Assembly (NCBI RefSeq): GCF_030123065.1
Contig: NZ_CP126093.1
Coordinates: forward strand, 1,492,001 to 1,556,000
DNA length: 64,000 nt
Direction of reading: 5' to 3'
Source of the DNA: Neobacillus sp. DY30
GTDB taxonomy: Bacteria; Bacillota; Bacilli; Bacillales; Cytobacillaceae
Shown: positions 17,762 through 26,947 of the stretch, piece by piece
Position numbering within the stretch: position 1 is the stretch's first letter
Layout: each line of letters opens with the position of its first letter
The notes under the pieces: generated by a model
What the model saw: the letters and a program-made list of their open reading frames with translations, nothing else
The model's database searches: none
What the model was told of the DNA's origin: nothing
Translations under genes and position numbers: made by a program

Positions 17762-18982
17762 ATGAGGACGATCATATTTATTGGTTTAAATAAATCCGGT
17801 TCAAGCAGAGAAGCAGTAAAAGCGGCAAATGAATTAGGATATTATACAGTTGTTTTTACCAATCAGGAAAAGCAAATTCAGCAAAGAAGTGAATATAAGG
17901 ATGTTCATCAACTGACTTTAGTGGACCTTTACAATATCGAAGAGATAAAAGAACAAATTGATATTTTACTGGATCGTGGAAATGAAATAAAAATTATTAC
18001 CAGTTTTGTTGCAAAATACGTTCAGACAGCATCAATGTTGGCTGACGAATACTGCGAAAACTATTTATCAACGGAAGCTCTTGCTATTATGGAAAATAAG
18101 GAAAAAACTAGAACCTTTTTCGCTAATCAATCATTTACTCCCGGATTTAAGTTAATAACAAATGATATACCAATGCCTTTTGTTCTCAATTACCAGAATT
18201 TAAAGTTCCCGTTGGTAGTGAAGTGTGCTTCTTCAACTGGCTCAAAGGACGTCATCTTTGCAGAAGATATGAAGAAACTAGAAAAAAACGTAAATAAGCT
18301 GCGTTCCAAAGATCCAAGTGAAACCATCATCATTGAAGAATATGTGGATGGAGACCAATATTTAGTGGAGGTTCTGGTCAGCAACTGGAAGGTTCTTATT
18401 GGTGCTGTTATTAAGCAAGAAATTACAAAGGGGAAACGTTTTATTGTAACGGGATACGGGGTGTTAGTAGAAGTACCGCGACATCTAGAAGACAGTTTAC
18501 TGGATGTTATTGAAACAATTGTGTCCTCTTTAGAATTTCAAAATGGTGCCTTTCATTTGGAACTAAGATTGACAGAGGATGGCTGGAAACTAATCGAAAT
18601 AAATCCTAGAATCTCCGGCGGGGCAATGAACAAGATGATTCAAGCTGCTTTTGGTTATTGCTTAGTGGAAGAAACACTAAAGTTGTTAATAGGAGAGACT
18701 CCTTCTTTAGTAAAGTCTACAAACCATTATGTCTTTACACAGTATATCATCCTTGAAAATAAAGGCATTTTAAATAAGGTAACAGGCAAGGAAAGGGCAG
18801 CGGCTACACCAGGTGTGGTGGAAGTATACGTCAAGCCGAGGAGGGGAACATATGTAACACCTCCGTTATCAATGGGTCATCGCTATGCGTATGTAATTGC
18901 CAAAGGAGATACGCTCGAAGAAGCAGAATATATTGCAAAGCAAGCTGCGAATGAGATTGCCTTTCACCTCAGAAGAGAGTAA
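17762..18982 (+). CDS. ATP-grasp ligase of unknown substrate
   Basis: A 406-residue single ATP-grasp enzyme. An N-terminal Rossmann-like part (IIFIGLNKSGSSREAV) is followed by the ATP-grasp core at about 115-310; FPLVVKCASSTGSKDV holds the ATP-binding lysine, IIEEYVDGDQYLVEV the adenine-side strand, and IEINPRISGGAMN the metal-binding Glu and Asn. The fold resembles carboxylate-amine ligases such as BacD-like enzymes, so ATP-driven amide bond formation is a reasonable guess. The ATG at 17762 has GGAG 9 bases upstream. It stands just before four YheC/D-type ATP-grasp genes but has its own terminator. Confidence 0.8.
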   Translation: MRTIIFIGLNKSGSSREAVKAANELGYYTVVFTNQEKQIQQRSEYKDVHQLTLVDLYNIEEIKEQIDILLDRGNEIKIITSFVAKYVQTASMLADEYCENYLSTEALAIMENKEKTRTFFANQSFTPGFKLITNDIPMPFVLNYQNLKFPLVVKCASSTGSKDVIFAEDMKKLEKNVNKLRSKDPSETIIIEEYVDGDQYLVEVLVSNWKVLIGAVIKQEITKGKRFIVTGYGVLVEVPRHLEDSLLDVIETIVSSLEFQNGAFHLELRLTEDGWKLIEINPRISGGAMNKMIQAAFGYCLVEETLKLLIGETPSLVKSTNHYVFTQYIILENKGILNKVTGKERAAATPGVVEVYVKPRRGTYVTPPLSMGHRYAYVIAKGDTLEEAEYIAKQAANEIAFHLRRE

Positions 18983-19050
18983 AACGATCCCCATTCTGTG
19001 TTTAACTGCCTTTCGTATTGATTAATTGAAGCTATATTTAATTAATACAA

Positions 19051-19080
19051 AAAGGTTGTCTCTTATGAGGCAATCTTTTT
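19051..19080 (+). terminator. Terminator after the first ATP-grasp gene
   Basis: Twelve-base arms AAAGGTTGTCTC and GAGGCAATCTTT pair with two G-T wobbles around a 4-base loop, then a T run. Confidence 0.7.
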
Positions 19081-19272
19081 ATGTATAGATTTTTACATAG
19101 TAACAATTCATTTAGTGGACTAGTTTTTTGCCTTATTTTATTTTAAATATGCTATTAATGGAAATGGTAGTTAAACATCCAATTTAGAAATTGATACAGG
19201 CATTTATATTTTTTCAAAATAGACTATAAATGAGGCTAAAGGTAGTACAAAAAATATAAAAGGGGAAGTAAA

Positions 19273-20007
19273 ATGGGTGTTTCGTTTGGGAAATGGACAA
19301 AACATAAATTGATGTCAAAGGATGAAAGGCTTTCTTCCTATTTGCCTGATACTCAATACTTAACTAAAAGTTCATTAAATATAATGTTAGAGAAATATAA
19401 TCAAATAATGGTAAAGCCGTGCTTTGGTTTTCAGGGGAGAGGAATTATCCAACTCTCTTCATTATCAGATGAAGTATTTGTACTTCATATTGAACGCAGT
19501 AAAACATTCATAAACGTCAAGGAGAACATATACGACTACTTAAAAGAGAATCACTTTCCAAGAAAACGACAGCGGTATATTGTTCAGCAATTCATTCCAC
19601 TTGCAACCATAAATAATAATCCATTTGATGTTCGGGTAATGGTACAAAGAAAAAAAGATTCATTGGAGTGGGTAGTAACTGGAAAACTTGCAAAAGTGGC
19701 GGCAAATAACTTTGTGGTGACTAATGTAGCAAAAGCTTTATTACCTGTGGAGGTTGCAATTGAAAAATCACTGGTAAACAACGAAAAAATTAAAGATATT
19801 GTAGCAGAATTAGAGGAAGTTTCCTTGTTAATTGCTCAACAGCTAACAAAATCCTATACCAATAAACGTGTATATGGAATAGATCTTGGTATTGATACTG
19901 AAGGGAAGGTCTGGATTATAGAAGCAAACCTAAGACCTGCTGTTTCAATGTTCAAATTATTAAATGATGGCTCTTATGAAACAATTAAATCTTATAAAAA
20001 AGGATAA
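19273..20007 (+). CDS. Short YheC/YheD-type ATP-grasp protein (spore coat associated)
   Basis: A 244-residue protein that contains only the ATP-grasp part of the YheC/YheD family; the usual N-terminal domain of about 100-120 residues is missing, and the start begins at the FGKWTKH element that lies well inside longer relatives. ATP-grasp motifs are intact: VKPCFGFQGRGI (ATP lysine and glycines), NPFDVRVMVQ, and VWIIEANLRP with the metal-binding Glu and Asn. AAAAGGGGAAG lies before the ATG, so it looks translated. Relatives YheC and YheD associate with the forespore surface; the product of the reaction is unknown. Either a truncated paralogue or a minimal form. Confidence 0.75.
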   Translation: MGVSFGKWTKHKLMSKDERLSSYLPDTQYLTKSSLNIMLEKYNQIMVKPCFGFQGRGIIQLSSLSDEVFVLHIERSKTFINVKENIYDYLKENHFPRKRQRYIVQQFIPLATINNNPFDVRVMVQRKKDSLEWVVTGKLAKVAANNFVVTNVAKALLPVEVAIEKSLVNNEKIKDIVAELEEVSLLIAQQLTKSYTNKRVYGIDLGIDTEGKVWIIEANLRPAVSMFKLLNDGSYETIKSYKKG

Positions 20008-20106
20008 AAGTGGATAAGTCTAACATCTGCCTATACTTTTTAGTGAGCAATGAATATAAATTATTGTAAAGGTACTAATTACCTGTTTATGTTAGGAGGT
20101 GGAGGC

Positions 20107-22425
20107 ATGAGTATGGAAAACGTTGGGGTACTACTTTCTAAAAGGGAATGGAGTAGGCTATTTAGTAAAAAATACAAAAAAGACGAAATATGGCATATGT
20201 ATGCTAGGAAAGGAAAAGAGTTAAACCTAAAAATTCAATTCTTTAGACTTAATGATATTTCGCTTGAAAGTTTAAAAACTCGTGCAATTGAAATTCAGAA
20301 TAATTCAATCATAATAAAGGATACAATTGACATCCCTTCAATTATTTATAACACAACAATGTTTTATAAAAAAAAGAATATTCAAAAATTGAAGGAACTT
20401 TCTAACCACCCCGAATTTCAAGTCCTGAATGAGCACCATATAATAAAGAAAAAAGAATTATGTGCACTAGTAGATTCATATTCTGATATAAGTATAGATT
20501 TTGACGAAGAAATAGACGATAACAATACTTTATATACTTTATACGTATTAGGTCAAAAAAACTTAAATAATAAATGGCAATCCACGCTTATGTACGCAAA
20601 AGATTCTAACCAAAAAATATACTATTTAGAAGATGCTGCAATGGATGAATTATGGGAGTGTAGCCAAAAGGTTTTAAATATCATCCACTTTTATTACCCT
20701 GGAATTTTCGAAATTGGGATTGTATTTTCATTAAATAGGAATGGTTTCTATTCTTTAAGTTCAACCTGTCCGATCAGTACCATTATTAAAGACATTTTTG
20801 GATGGAACACTAAGATTTGTGGGAAAATATGTAAATTTCCGTTAAAGGTTGCTAAGGAAATACTACAACAAAAGAATTCTCACGATGAAATCAGAAATGA
20901 ATATAGCCTTGCGTATCCAACACAATCAACAGAGCTGTTACCAAGTCCGGAATCTAAAGATAAACTGATCATGCTTTCAAATGAGGAAAGTATTAATCTC
21001 TGGATCAAATTAAAGGAGTTTCAGGATGAGGAAATGTGCCTGAAATTACCAATGCTTCAGTCAAAATTAATCACCAGTGACCAAATCTCCATCCAGTTTG
21101 GAATTAAGGAACAAACATGTAAAATTGACATCCTTGAAAGGGATTTTCGTTTAAACGAAAATTCATTTACCAATCCCGCAGAAGTAATTATCTCTAGTTC
21201 TCTTTTAAAGAAGCTGCATATACCTTTGGACTTGATATATCAGTTAAAAATATCAAACAATAAAGTAATAATTGGTCCATCCATTGGATTGTTGTTAGGG
21301 GAAAACAATCATCTGTACAATCCAACCTATATGGAAAAGTACTCTGACCGTTTAATGGAATATGAGAAATTTGGAGGAGTAGTTTTTGCCTTTTCCACGC
21401 GTTCCATCGATTGGAATGAAGAGATTGCCTATGGGATGCTGTATGATCCAACTCTTAAAAAGTGGAGATATGATTCTGTACCAATTCCAGCTGCCTTGTA
21501 CCGTAGAAATTTTCATCAAAATCATGATAGGATTAACCAACTAATAGAAATGACAAATAAGAATTTATTCAATTCCCATTACTTTAAGAAATCCGATCTA
21601 ATTTTATTAAAAGATGAAAAGGAAATTCGTAACCATGTTCCAGCCACACATCTGTTGAAAAATAGCGATGATTTAATTCAATTTATTCAGGATACGGAAA
21701 AAGTTATATTGAAGCCTATCAGCCTTTCAAGAGGGAGAGGTATTCTTATACTGGAAAAAAATCAAGACCATGATGATGGCTATATCTTATACGACCATCA
21801 AAATGAGTTAATACTCCGGCATCTGATTCCTGATAACAAGGGATTAGAAGAAATGATAAAGAAGTTAAATATTTTAAATAAGCAATATTTGTATCAAACT
21901 TACATTCCGCTTCTGAAAATAAACAACCGCCCTTTGGATGTGCGAGTAGTGATGCAAAAATATGATAAAAAAAGCTGGAAATGCACTGGTATTGAATGCA
22001 GGGTTGCCGGTGAAAATGAGGTGTTAACCAATATTGCAAGAGGCGGAGAAGCAATGACCTTGGAGGAAGTAGTAATTGGATCAGGAATAAATCAATCATA
22101 CGATAATATTTATGAGAGTATTATAAATCTTTGTCAGAAGTTCTGTTCTTTAATAGATAGAAAAGACCAACACTATGCAGAATTTGGTTTAGATATCGGT
22201 CTTGACCAAGAGGGGTTTCCATGGATTATTGAGGCAAATATTTTTCCGAGTTTTAAAGGCTTTAAAGAAATGGACTATGAATTGTACTTAAAAATACGCA
22301 CTCAGCCTATCTTTTATGCTGTTCATTTACAAGGATTTAACATAAGTGAAAATGAGGTGGGGAGTTCCAATGAAACAGGTAATATAAAAATTGTCACTCC
22401 TACCCAACAAAATTACTTCCTTTAA
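20107..22425 (+). CDS. Double YheC/YheD-type protein with a degenerate first ATP-grasp domain
   Basis: A 772-residue protein with two family units. Residues 1 to about 235 resemble a YheC N-terminal domain joined to a shortened ATP-grasp whose closing motif reads NGFYSLSSTCP where active copies have GFPWIIEAN; the metal-binding Glu and Asn are lost. Residues from about 290 on form a complete YheD-like unit: IGPSIGLLLG near 398-407, VILKPISLSRGRGI near 533-546, RPLDVRVVMQ near 610, and GFPWIIEANIFP near 703-714, all catalytic positions kept. Start at 20107 rests on AGGAGGT 6 bases upstream. Probably one dead and one live domain. Confidence 0.78.
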   Translation: MSMENVGVLLSKREWSRLFSKKYKKDEIWHMYARKGKELNLKIQFFRLNDISLESLKTRAIEIQNNSIIIKDTIDIPSIIYNTTMFYKKKNIQKLKELSNHPEFQVLNEHHIIKKKELCALVDSYSDISIDFDEEIDDNNTLYTLYVLGQKNLNNKWQSTLMYAKDSNQKIYYLEDAAMDELWECSQKVLNIIHFYYPGIFEIGIVFSLNRNGFYSLSSTCPISTIIKDIFGWNTKICGKICKFPLKVAKEILQQKNSHDEIRNEYSLAYPTQSTELLPSPESKDKLIMLSNEESINLWIKLKEFQDEEMCLKLPMLQSKLITSDQISIQFGIKEQTCKIDILERDFRLNENSFTNPAEVIISSSLLKKLHIPLDLIYQLKISNNKVIIGPSIGLLLGENNHLYNPTYMEKYSDRLMEYEKFGGVVFAFSTRSIDWNEEIAYGMLYDPTLKKWRYDSVPIPAALYRRNFHQNHDRINQLIEMTNKNLFNSHYFKKSDLILLKDEKEIRNHVPATHLLKNSDDLIQFIQDTEKVILKPISLSRGRGILILEKNQDHDDGYILYDHQNELILRHLIPDNKGLEEMIKKLNILNKQYLYQTYIPLLKINNRPLDVRVVMQKYDKKSWKCTGIECRVAGENEVLTNIARGGEAMTLEEVVIGSGINQSYDNIYESIINLCQKFCSLIDRKDQHYAEFGLDIGLDQEGFPWIIEANIFPSFKGFKEMDYELYLKIRTQPIFYAVHLQGFNISENEVGSSNETGNIKIVTPTQQNYFL

Positions 22426-22493
22426 GCATTTTAGAATTTGGCTAAGACGAGCTAAAAGCGTTTAAATAATATCAAGAATTATAAAAGGCCTCC

Positions 22494-22760
22494 GTGTGTG
22501 AACTGCCCCGTAAATATTAGGCACTCTAATTTTGCATTTATGGGGTGTTTTTATGGCTAACTTTAGCAGAAAAGCAATTAGAAGTTGTCCTAAAATACGA
22601 AATAATGAGGTTGCGAAGCGGAAACCGATACAGAAGGATAGGTACGTTTAATCCGCTAAAAAGAAACCTAATAAGTTTTACTTATTATTACATGCAATTA
22701 GAAATCCATTGTCACGGCAGTTTTCCTAAAATCATTTTGAGTAATGGTTAAAAGCATTTT
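22494..22760 (+). mobile_element. Relic of the left end of an IS3-family insertion sequence
   Basis: The 504-base gap between two YheC/D genes begins with TGAACTGCCCC, then a two-part hairpin (CCCCGTAAAT at 22506-22515 with ATTTATGGGG at 22536-22545; ATTAG with CTAAT inside) and a start codon at 22553. This arrangement is typical of IS3/IS150-type left ends. The following frames give MANF, then AEKQLEVVLKYE in another frame, then NNEVAKRKPIQKD, an OrfA-like start broken by frameshifts. The rest of the element is gone. A 32-residue open frame from 22553 to 22651 is probably just this fragment. Confidence 0.42.
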
Positions 22761-22929
22761 CAGGGTAAATGCTAATTCACCAAAAAATATCTTCTGGTTC
22801 GAATAAATGTACGGCTATGATTGCCTTAGCAAAAGTGAAGAAGTATAACTTAAGGAGACTTTTATTTGTTACACCTCTTCGTTATTCGAAAGCTTTAGCA
22901 TGATTTTAGATAAAAAGGAGATTAGGAAT

Positions 22930-24006
22930 ATGAAAACTCCAACCGTTGGAATATTAGTAGGTGGGTTGACATATAGTCGGATTAAGAAAAAAAGGTCTTC
23001 TTTTGAGCCTATTCGTTTTTATGAAGAAGCCTGTATACAATATGGACTGTTTCCTTGCTTTTTTCGATTAAAAGATATAATGCCTGAGACAAATGAAATT
23101 AATGCGTTAGTAAAAGGTGATAAGGGAAAATATGAATTGAAAGTTATCACCATACCTAAAATTATTCATAATCGAGGACTTTTTTTTGGCAATCAATCAA
23201 AGTTAAAGATAAAGAATATTCAAAAAACCGGGGTCATTATTTTTAATGATAGGAATCGTTTTGGAAAATGGACTGTTCATGAAATGTTAATGAAAAATGA
23301 AGAATTGCAGCCCCATTTGCCTGAAACGAAACGAGCAAGTTCAGTGAATTTAATTGAAATGATGGAGAAGTATAAAGAACTAATCATTAAGCCTAGTAAT
23401 GGAAGTTTAGGCAGCGGGGTCGTTATGGTAGAAAAAAAAGCTAGTAATCTTTGGGAAGTTAGATACCGCGAGAAGAGAGAGGCTTTTGCTAACGAATGGC
23501 CAGAAATCATTCGTAAAAAGGTCTTAAATAAAAACTACATCATTCAGGAACGAATTCCTCTTGCAGAGTATCAAGGCAGCCCTTTCGATTTACGTGTTTC
23601 CGTCCAAAAAAATGGAATAGGGGAATGGCAGGTAACAGGTATGGTTGGGAAGGTTGCTAAAATAGGAAATTATGTAACCAATGTTGCAAAAGGTGGTACC
23701 TGTAAAACGCTTAAGCAATTATTAAACGATTTTTCTGACTTGGACGTTAACGAAGTCTACCAATCTATTGAGGACTTTTCAATTAAAGCTGTAACTGAAT
23801 TAAATAAGTATTTTCCTAGCCTAGCAGATGTTGGGCTGGATATTGGTTTAACTGCTGAAGGTTTTCCCATGTTTATTGAATGTAATGGCCGCGATCTAAG
23901 ATACTCATTTAAAAATGCCCAAATGGAAGCAGTATGGAAAGCAACATATACAACACCAATCAGTTATGCACGGTATCTTTTTGATTCCAAGATTGAAAAG
24001 GAGTAA
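22930..24006 (+). CDS. YheC/YheD-type ATP-grasp protein (spore coat associated)
   Basis: A full-length member of 358 residues, close to YheC of B. subtilis in size. It starts TPTVGILVGG, the family's first strand; FNDRNRFGKWTVHEML marks the entry to the ATP-grasp part, with LIIKPSNGSLGSGVV, SPFDLRVSVQ and FPMFIECNGRD as ATP and metal motifs. The start at 22930 is used because AAAAAGGAG lies upstream and homology starts here; ten further codons are open upstream. Followed after 4 bases by the next paralogue. Confidence 0.82.
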   Translation: MKTPTVGILVGGLTYSRIKKKRSSFEPIRFYEEACIQYGLFPCFFRLKDIMPETNEINALVKGDKGKYELKVITIPKIIHNRGLFFGNQSKLKIKNIQKTGVIIFNDRNRFGKWTVHEMLMKNEELQPHLPETKRASSVNLIEMMEKYKELIIKPSNGSLGSGVVMVEKKASNLWEVRYREKREAFANEWPEIIRKKVLNKNYIIQERIPLAEYQGSPFDLRVSVQKNGIGEWQVTGMVGKVAKIGNYVTNVAKGGTCKTLKQLLNDFSDLDVNEVYQSIEDFSIKAVTELNKYFPSLADVGLDIGLTAEGFPMFIECNGRDLRYSFKNAQMEAVWKATYTTPISYARYLFDSKIEKE

Positions 24007-24010
24007 TTTT

Positions 24011-25045
24011 ATTGAGACTCGGGATGTGATTTATTTGCAAGGTATCGGTATGCTCCACTTCCGGCAAAATCCTGCAGATGTAAAAAAGGCCTATCCCTAT
24101 GCAGCCGTTGCAAAAATGGAGGGAATTCACTTTTTTTACTTTTCATTTAATAATGTGGATTTTGACAACATGAAGATTGATGGCTGGATGTATGAGGATG
24201 GGAAGTGGATTCAAAAACAGGTAGATTTTCCTGCTGTTGTAATAAACAGCTGTAACCCAAAAACGGAGAACCAGTCTAATATACTTAGGAAGTTAAAACA
24301 ATATGCCAACTTAACAAGCTTTCCTGTAGGGAACAAAATGAAAGTATACAAAAAAGTGAAAAAAGCAAAAGAGTTCGCCTCTTATCTAATTCCTTCCACA
24401 ACTCTAAACATGCCTGAAGAACTTATTTCATTTCTAAAAAATCAACCGAGAGCTGTAATAAAACCTTTATCTGGAAATCATGGGAAAAAGGTGTTTTTTA
24501 TTGAAAAAACGCAGCAACAGTATAAAGTAACAGAAGAATTCAACACAATCTATATGAATGAAAAAGAACTTAACAAATACTTTCAGCCAATTATTACCGG
24601 AAAAAAGTTTCTGATGCAGCCATTCATTGAGTGTAAAACAAAAAATGGTCTTACGTATGATTTTAGATTACATGTCCAAAAAAATGGTGATGGGAAGTGG
24701 GAAATCAACTTGATTTATCCCAGGATAAGTGGGAATGCAAAAATGATTAGTAATATAAGCAGTGGCGGCTACCGCGGAGAATTAGCCTCGTTTTTAAAAG
24801 ATGAATTTGGTGACGATTCGAAAAAGGTAAAGGAAAGCCTTGAGGTTTTTGCTTTAACCTTTTCTGCTCATTTTGATACTTTATATGAACATTCCTTTGA
24901 TGAGCTTGGTATAGATGTTGGTATCGATGTAAACCAAAGACTATGGATGTTTGAAGTGAATTGGAGACCAGGGTCCAAGAACAGGGAATTTGAAGTTGCC
25001 AGACGTCTTATTCCTTACTGTAAATATCTAATAAATAAAAATTGA
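24011..25045 (+). CDS. YheC/YheD-type ATP-grasp protein, possible ATT start
   Basis: About 344 residues, family of the preceding gene. AVIKPLSGNHGKKVFFI, TYDFRLHVQ and WMFEVNWRPGSKN carry the ATP and metal motifs. The start is uncertain: AAAAGGAG at 23996-24003 points to an ATT codon at 24011, while the first standard in-frame codons are GTG at 24026, TTG at 24038 and ATG at 24053, none with a good site. Conserved-looking sequence (VIYLQGIGMLHFRQNP) begins at 24026. It shares an operon with the gene ending at 24006. Confidence 0.78.
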   Translation: METRDVIYLQGIGMLHFRQNPADVKKAYPYAAVAKMEGIHFFYFSFNNVDFDNMKIDGWMYEDGKWIQKQVDFPAVVINSCNPKTENQSNILRKLKQYANLTSFPVGNKMKVYKKVKKAKEFASYLIPSTTLNMPEELISFLKNQPRAVIKPLSGNHGKKVFFIEKTQQQYKVTEEFNTIYMNEKELNKYFQPIITGKKFLMQPFIECKTKNGLTYDFRLHVQKNGDGKWEINLIYPRISGNAKMISNISSGGYRGELASFLKDEFGDDSKKVKESLEVFALTFSAHFDTLYEHSFDELGIDVGIDVNQRLWMFEVNWRPGSKNREFEVARRLIPYCKYLINKN

Positions 25046-25094
25046 ATACTTCAAAATCAAGCAAAAGTATGCAGTATCCTTTTTAAGGTCATAC

Positions 25095-25147
25095 AAATCC
25101 CCATTCTTATTACAGACTGATAAATGGTGGTAGGAAGGGGATTTTGT
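25095..25147 (+). terminator. Terminator of the YheC/D cluster
   Basis: AAATCCCC at 25095-25102 pairs with GGGGATTT at 25137-25144, with a long loop, followed by TTTTGTT. Confidence 0.6.
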
Positions 25148-25197
25148 TATGGATAGTTGTAGCGGTGGTAATTTGATAAATCTCTTAAAAGTTTTAC

Positions 25198-25226
25198 TTG
25201 AATACTTAAATTTCTTTAAATATAAT
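25198..25226 (+). promoter_or_regulatory. Sigma-A promoter of lcfB
   Basis: TTGAAT at 25198-25203, a 17-base spacer and a perfect TATAAT at 25221-25226. Transcription should begin near 25233. Confidence 0.75.
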
Positions 25227-25252
25227 ATATTTAGAAAATTTTTACGATTTAG

Positions 25253-25270
25253 TGAATGAGTATTCATTCA
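25253..25270 (+). promoter_or_regulatory. FadR (YsiA) operator upstream of lcfB
   Basis: TGAATGAGTATTCATTCA is a perfect 18-base palindrome around a GTAT core and fits the published FadR operator TGAATGAMTANTCATTCA at nearly every position. It lies about 20 bases after the predicted transcription start. In B. subtilis FadR represses fatty acid degradation genes including lcfB until long-chain acyl-CoA is present. Confidence 0.82.
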
Positions 25271-25287
25271 CAAAAGGGAGGGAAATT

Positions 25288-26844
25288 ATGAATATATCAT
25301 CTAGACTTCAGGAAACTGCTAAAAACGCAGCAAGCAAAACTGCCTTTTATTTTATGGGACAAGGTACTAGCTATGCTGAATTGGATAGTGCCATTACAAG
25401 ATTCGCTTCTGGGCTTGAAAAGTTAGGAGTTAAACGAGGAGATCATGTTGCTTTGTTACTTGGGAACTCACCTCATTTCGTCATTAGTTTATACGGGGCA
25501 TTGAGGCTGGGAGCAACTGTTATTCCGGTTAATCCAATTTATACAGCAGATGAAATTGGTTACATATTGAATAACGGTGATGTAAAAGTTGTCGTTGCGC
25601 TGGATATGGCCATTCCATTAGCTGAAAAAGTCCATGCTGTCCTGCCTAAGGTAGAGAAATTTGTATTCTGTGAAACTAGTGAAAATGGTATCTCTCGGCA
25701 TAATAGTGAATCACTCACACTTTACCCTAAAATGAAATCGTTTACAGATGTTGTTGCCTCTGGAGATCTTTCCTTTAAAGGACCGGAACTGAAGGATGAT
25801 GACACAGCAATTATTCTTTATACTTCTGGTACCACCGGGAAACCCAAAGGGGCGATGTTAACCCACAAAAATTTATATAGCAATGCTAGTGATGTTGGAT
25901 CTTATTTAAGGATGAATGATCAAGACCGTGTCATCACTACCTTGCCTATGTTTCATGTTTTCTGCTTAACAGTTGCTTTGAATGCACCATTATTAAGTGG
26001 AGCGACCTTGTTGATTGCCCCAAAATTTAGTCCAAAAGAAATTTTTGAATTAGCAAAAGAGTATCAAGCAACTGTTTTTGCTGGGGTACCAACTATGTAT
26101 AATTTCTTATTTCAATACCCAGAAGGCAACCCAGAAGATTTTAAATCTCTAAGATTATGTATATCTGGCGGTGCTTCATTACCAGTTGCCCTGCTGAATA
26201 ATTTTGAAAAGAAATTTACTGTCCGTGTCTCTGAAGGCTACGGTTTGTCTGAGGCTTCACCGGTTACCTGCTTCAATCCTCTGGACCGCCCGCGTAAAGC
26301 TGGTTCAATCGGAACCTCTATCCTCCATGTTCAGAACAAAATTGTCAATGAACTTGGAGAGGAACTTCCCGCTGGAGCAGTGGGAGAATTAATTGTTTCC
26401 GGTCCGAATGTCATGAAAGGCTATTACAAAATGCCTGAAGAAACAGCTGCAGCGATACGTGACGGCTGGTTATATACAGGTGATCTAGCAAAAATGGATG
26501 CAGAGGGCTATTTTTACATAGTCGATAGAAAGAAAGATTTGATTATTGTCGGCGGGTTTAATGTTTATCCTCGTGAGGTGGAAGAAGTTCTATATAATCA
26601 TCCAGATGTTGTAGAAGCAGCAGTACTTGGGGTACCAGATTCAAATCTTGGAGAAGCAGTAAAATGCTATGTTGTGTGCAAAGATCCGAATACTACGGAA
26701 GAGCAATTACTTGAGTATTGCAGAGAACATTTAGCTAAGTATAAAGTTCCTTCTTCAATAGATTTTTTAGAAGAACTCCCTAAAAATACAACTGGAAAAA
26801 TCTTAAGAAGGGCTTTAAAAGCCCAAATTACCCAGACCGTTTAA
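25288..26844 (+). CDS. lcfB: Long-chain fatty acid-CoA ligase LcfB
   Basis: An AMP-forming acyl-CoA synthetase of 518 residues that activates long-chain fatty acids for beta-oxidation. Motifs in order: [13 protein letters not shown] (about 178-190, phosphate loop), [12 protein letters not shown] (about 317-328), YTGDLAKMD (about 404) and the catalytic lysine in [11 protein letters not shown] (about 498-508). The ATG at 25288 is chosen because AGGGAGGG lies 7 bases upstream; a GTG 12 codons earlier is inside the operator. Position upstream of yhfN matches yhfL of B. subtilis. Confidence 0.95.
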   Translation: MNISSRLQETAKNAASKTAFYFMGQGTSYAELDSAITRFASGLEKLGVKRGDHVALLLGNSPHFVISLYGALRLGATVIPVNPIYTADEIGYILNNGDVKVVVALDMAIPLAEKVHAVLPKVEKFVFCETSENGISRHNSESLTLYPKMKSFTDVVASGDLSFKGPELKDDDTAIILYTSGTTGKPKGAMLTHKNLYSNASDVGSYLRMNDQDRVITTLPMFHVFCLTVALNAPLLSGATLLIAPKFSPKEIFELAKEYQATVFAGVPTMYNFLFQYPEGNPEDFKSLRLCISGGASLPVALLNNFEKKFTVRVSEGYGLSEASPVTCFNPLDRPRKAGSIGTSILHVQNKIVNELGEELPAGAVGELIVSGPNVMKGYYKMPEETAAAIRDGWLYTGDLAKMDAEGYFYIVDRKKDLIIVGGFNVYPREVEEVLYNHPDVVEAAVLGVPDSNLGEAVKCYVVCKDPNTTEEQLLEYCREHLAKYKVPSSIDFLEELPKNTTGKILRRALKAQITQTV

Positions 26845-26850
26845 AAAAGG

Positions 26851-26882
26851 AAAACATGGCGGATTCCCTGCCATGTTTTTTT
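26851..26882 (+). terminator. Terminator of lcfB
   Basis: AAAACATGGC and GCCATGTTTT at 26851-26860 and 26870-26879, then T residues. Confidence 0.85.
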
Positions 26883-26947
26883 ATTTCATTATTTTCGAAA
26901 GTTTGATAAAATTTACCTTTGATTCAAGGATGAAAGAGGGGATAAGG

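Noticed and set aside
22545-22751. Open frame of 68 codons between two YheC/D genes
   Set aside because: Better explained as one frame of a frameshifted IS3-type OrfA relic.
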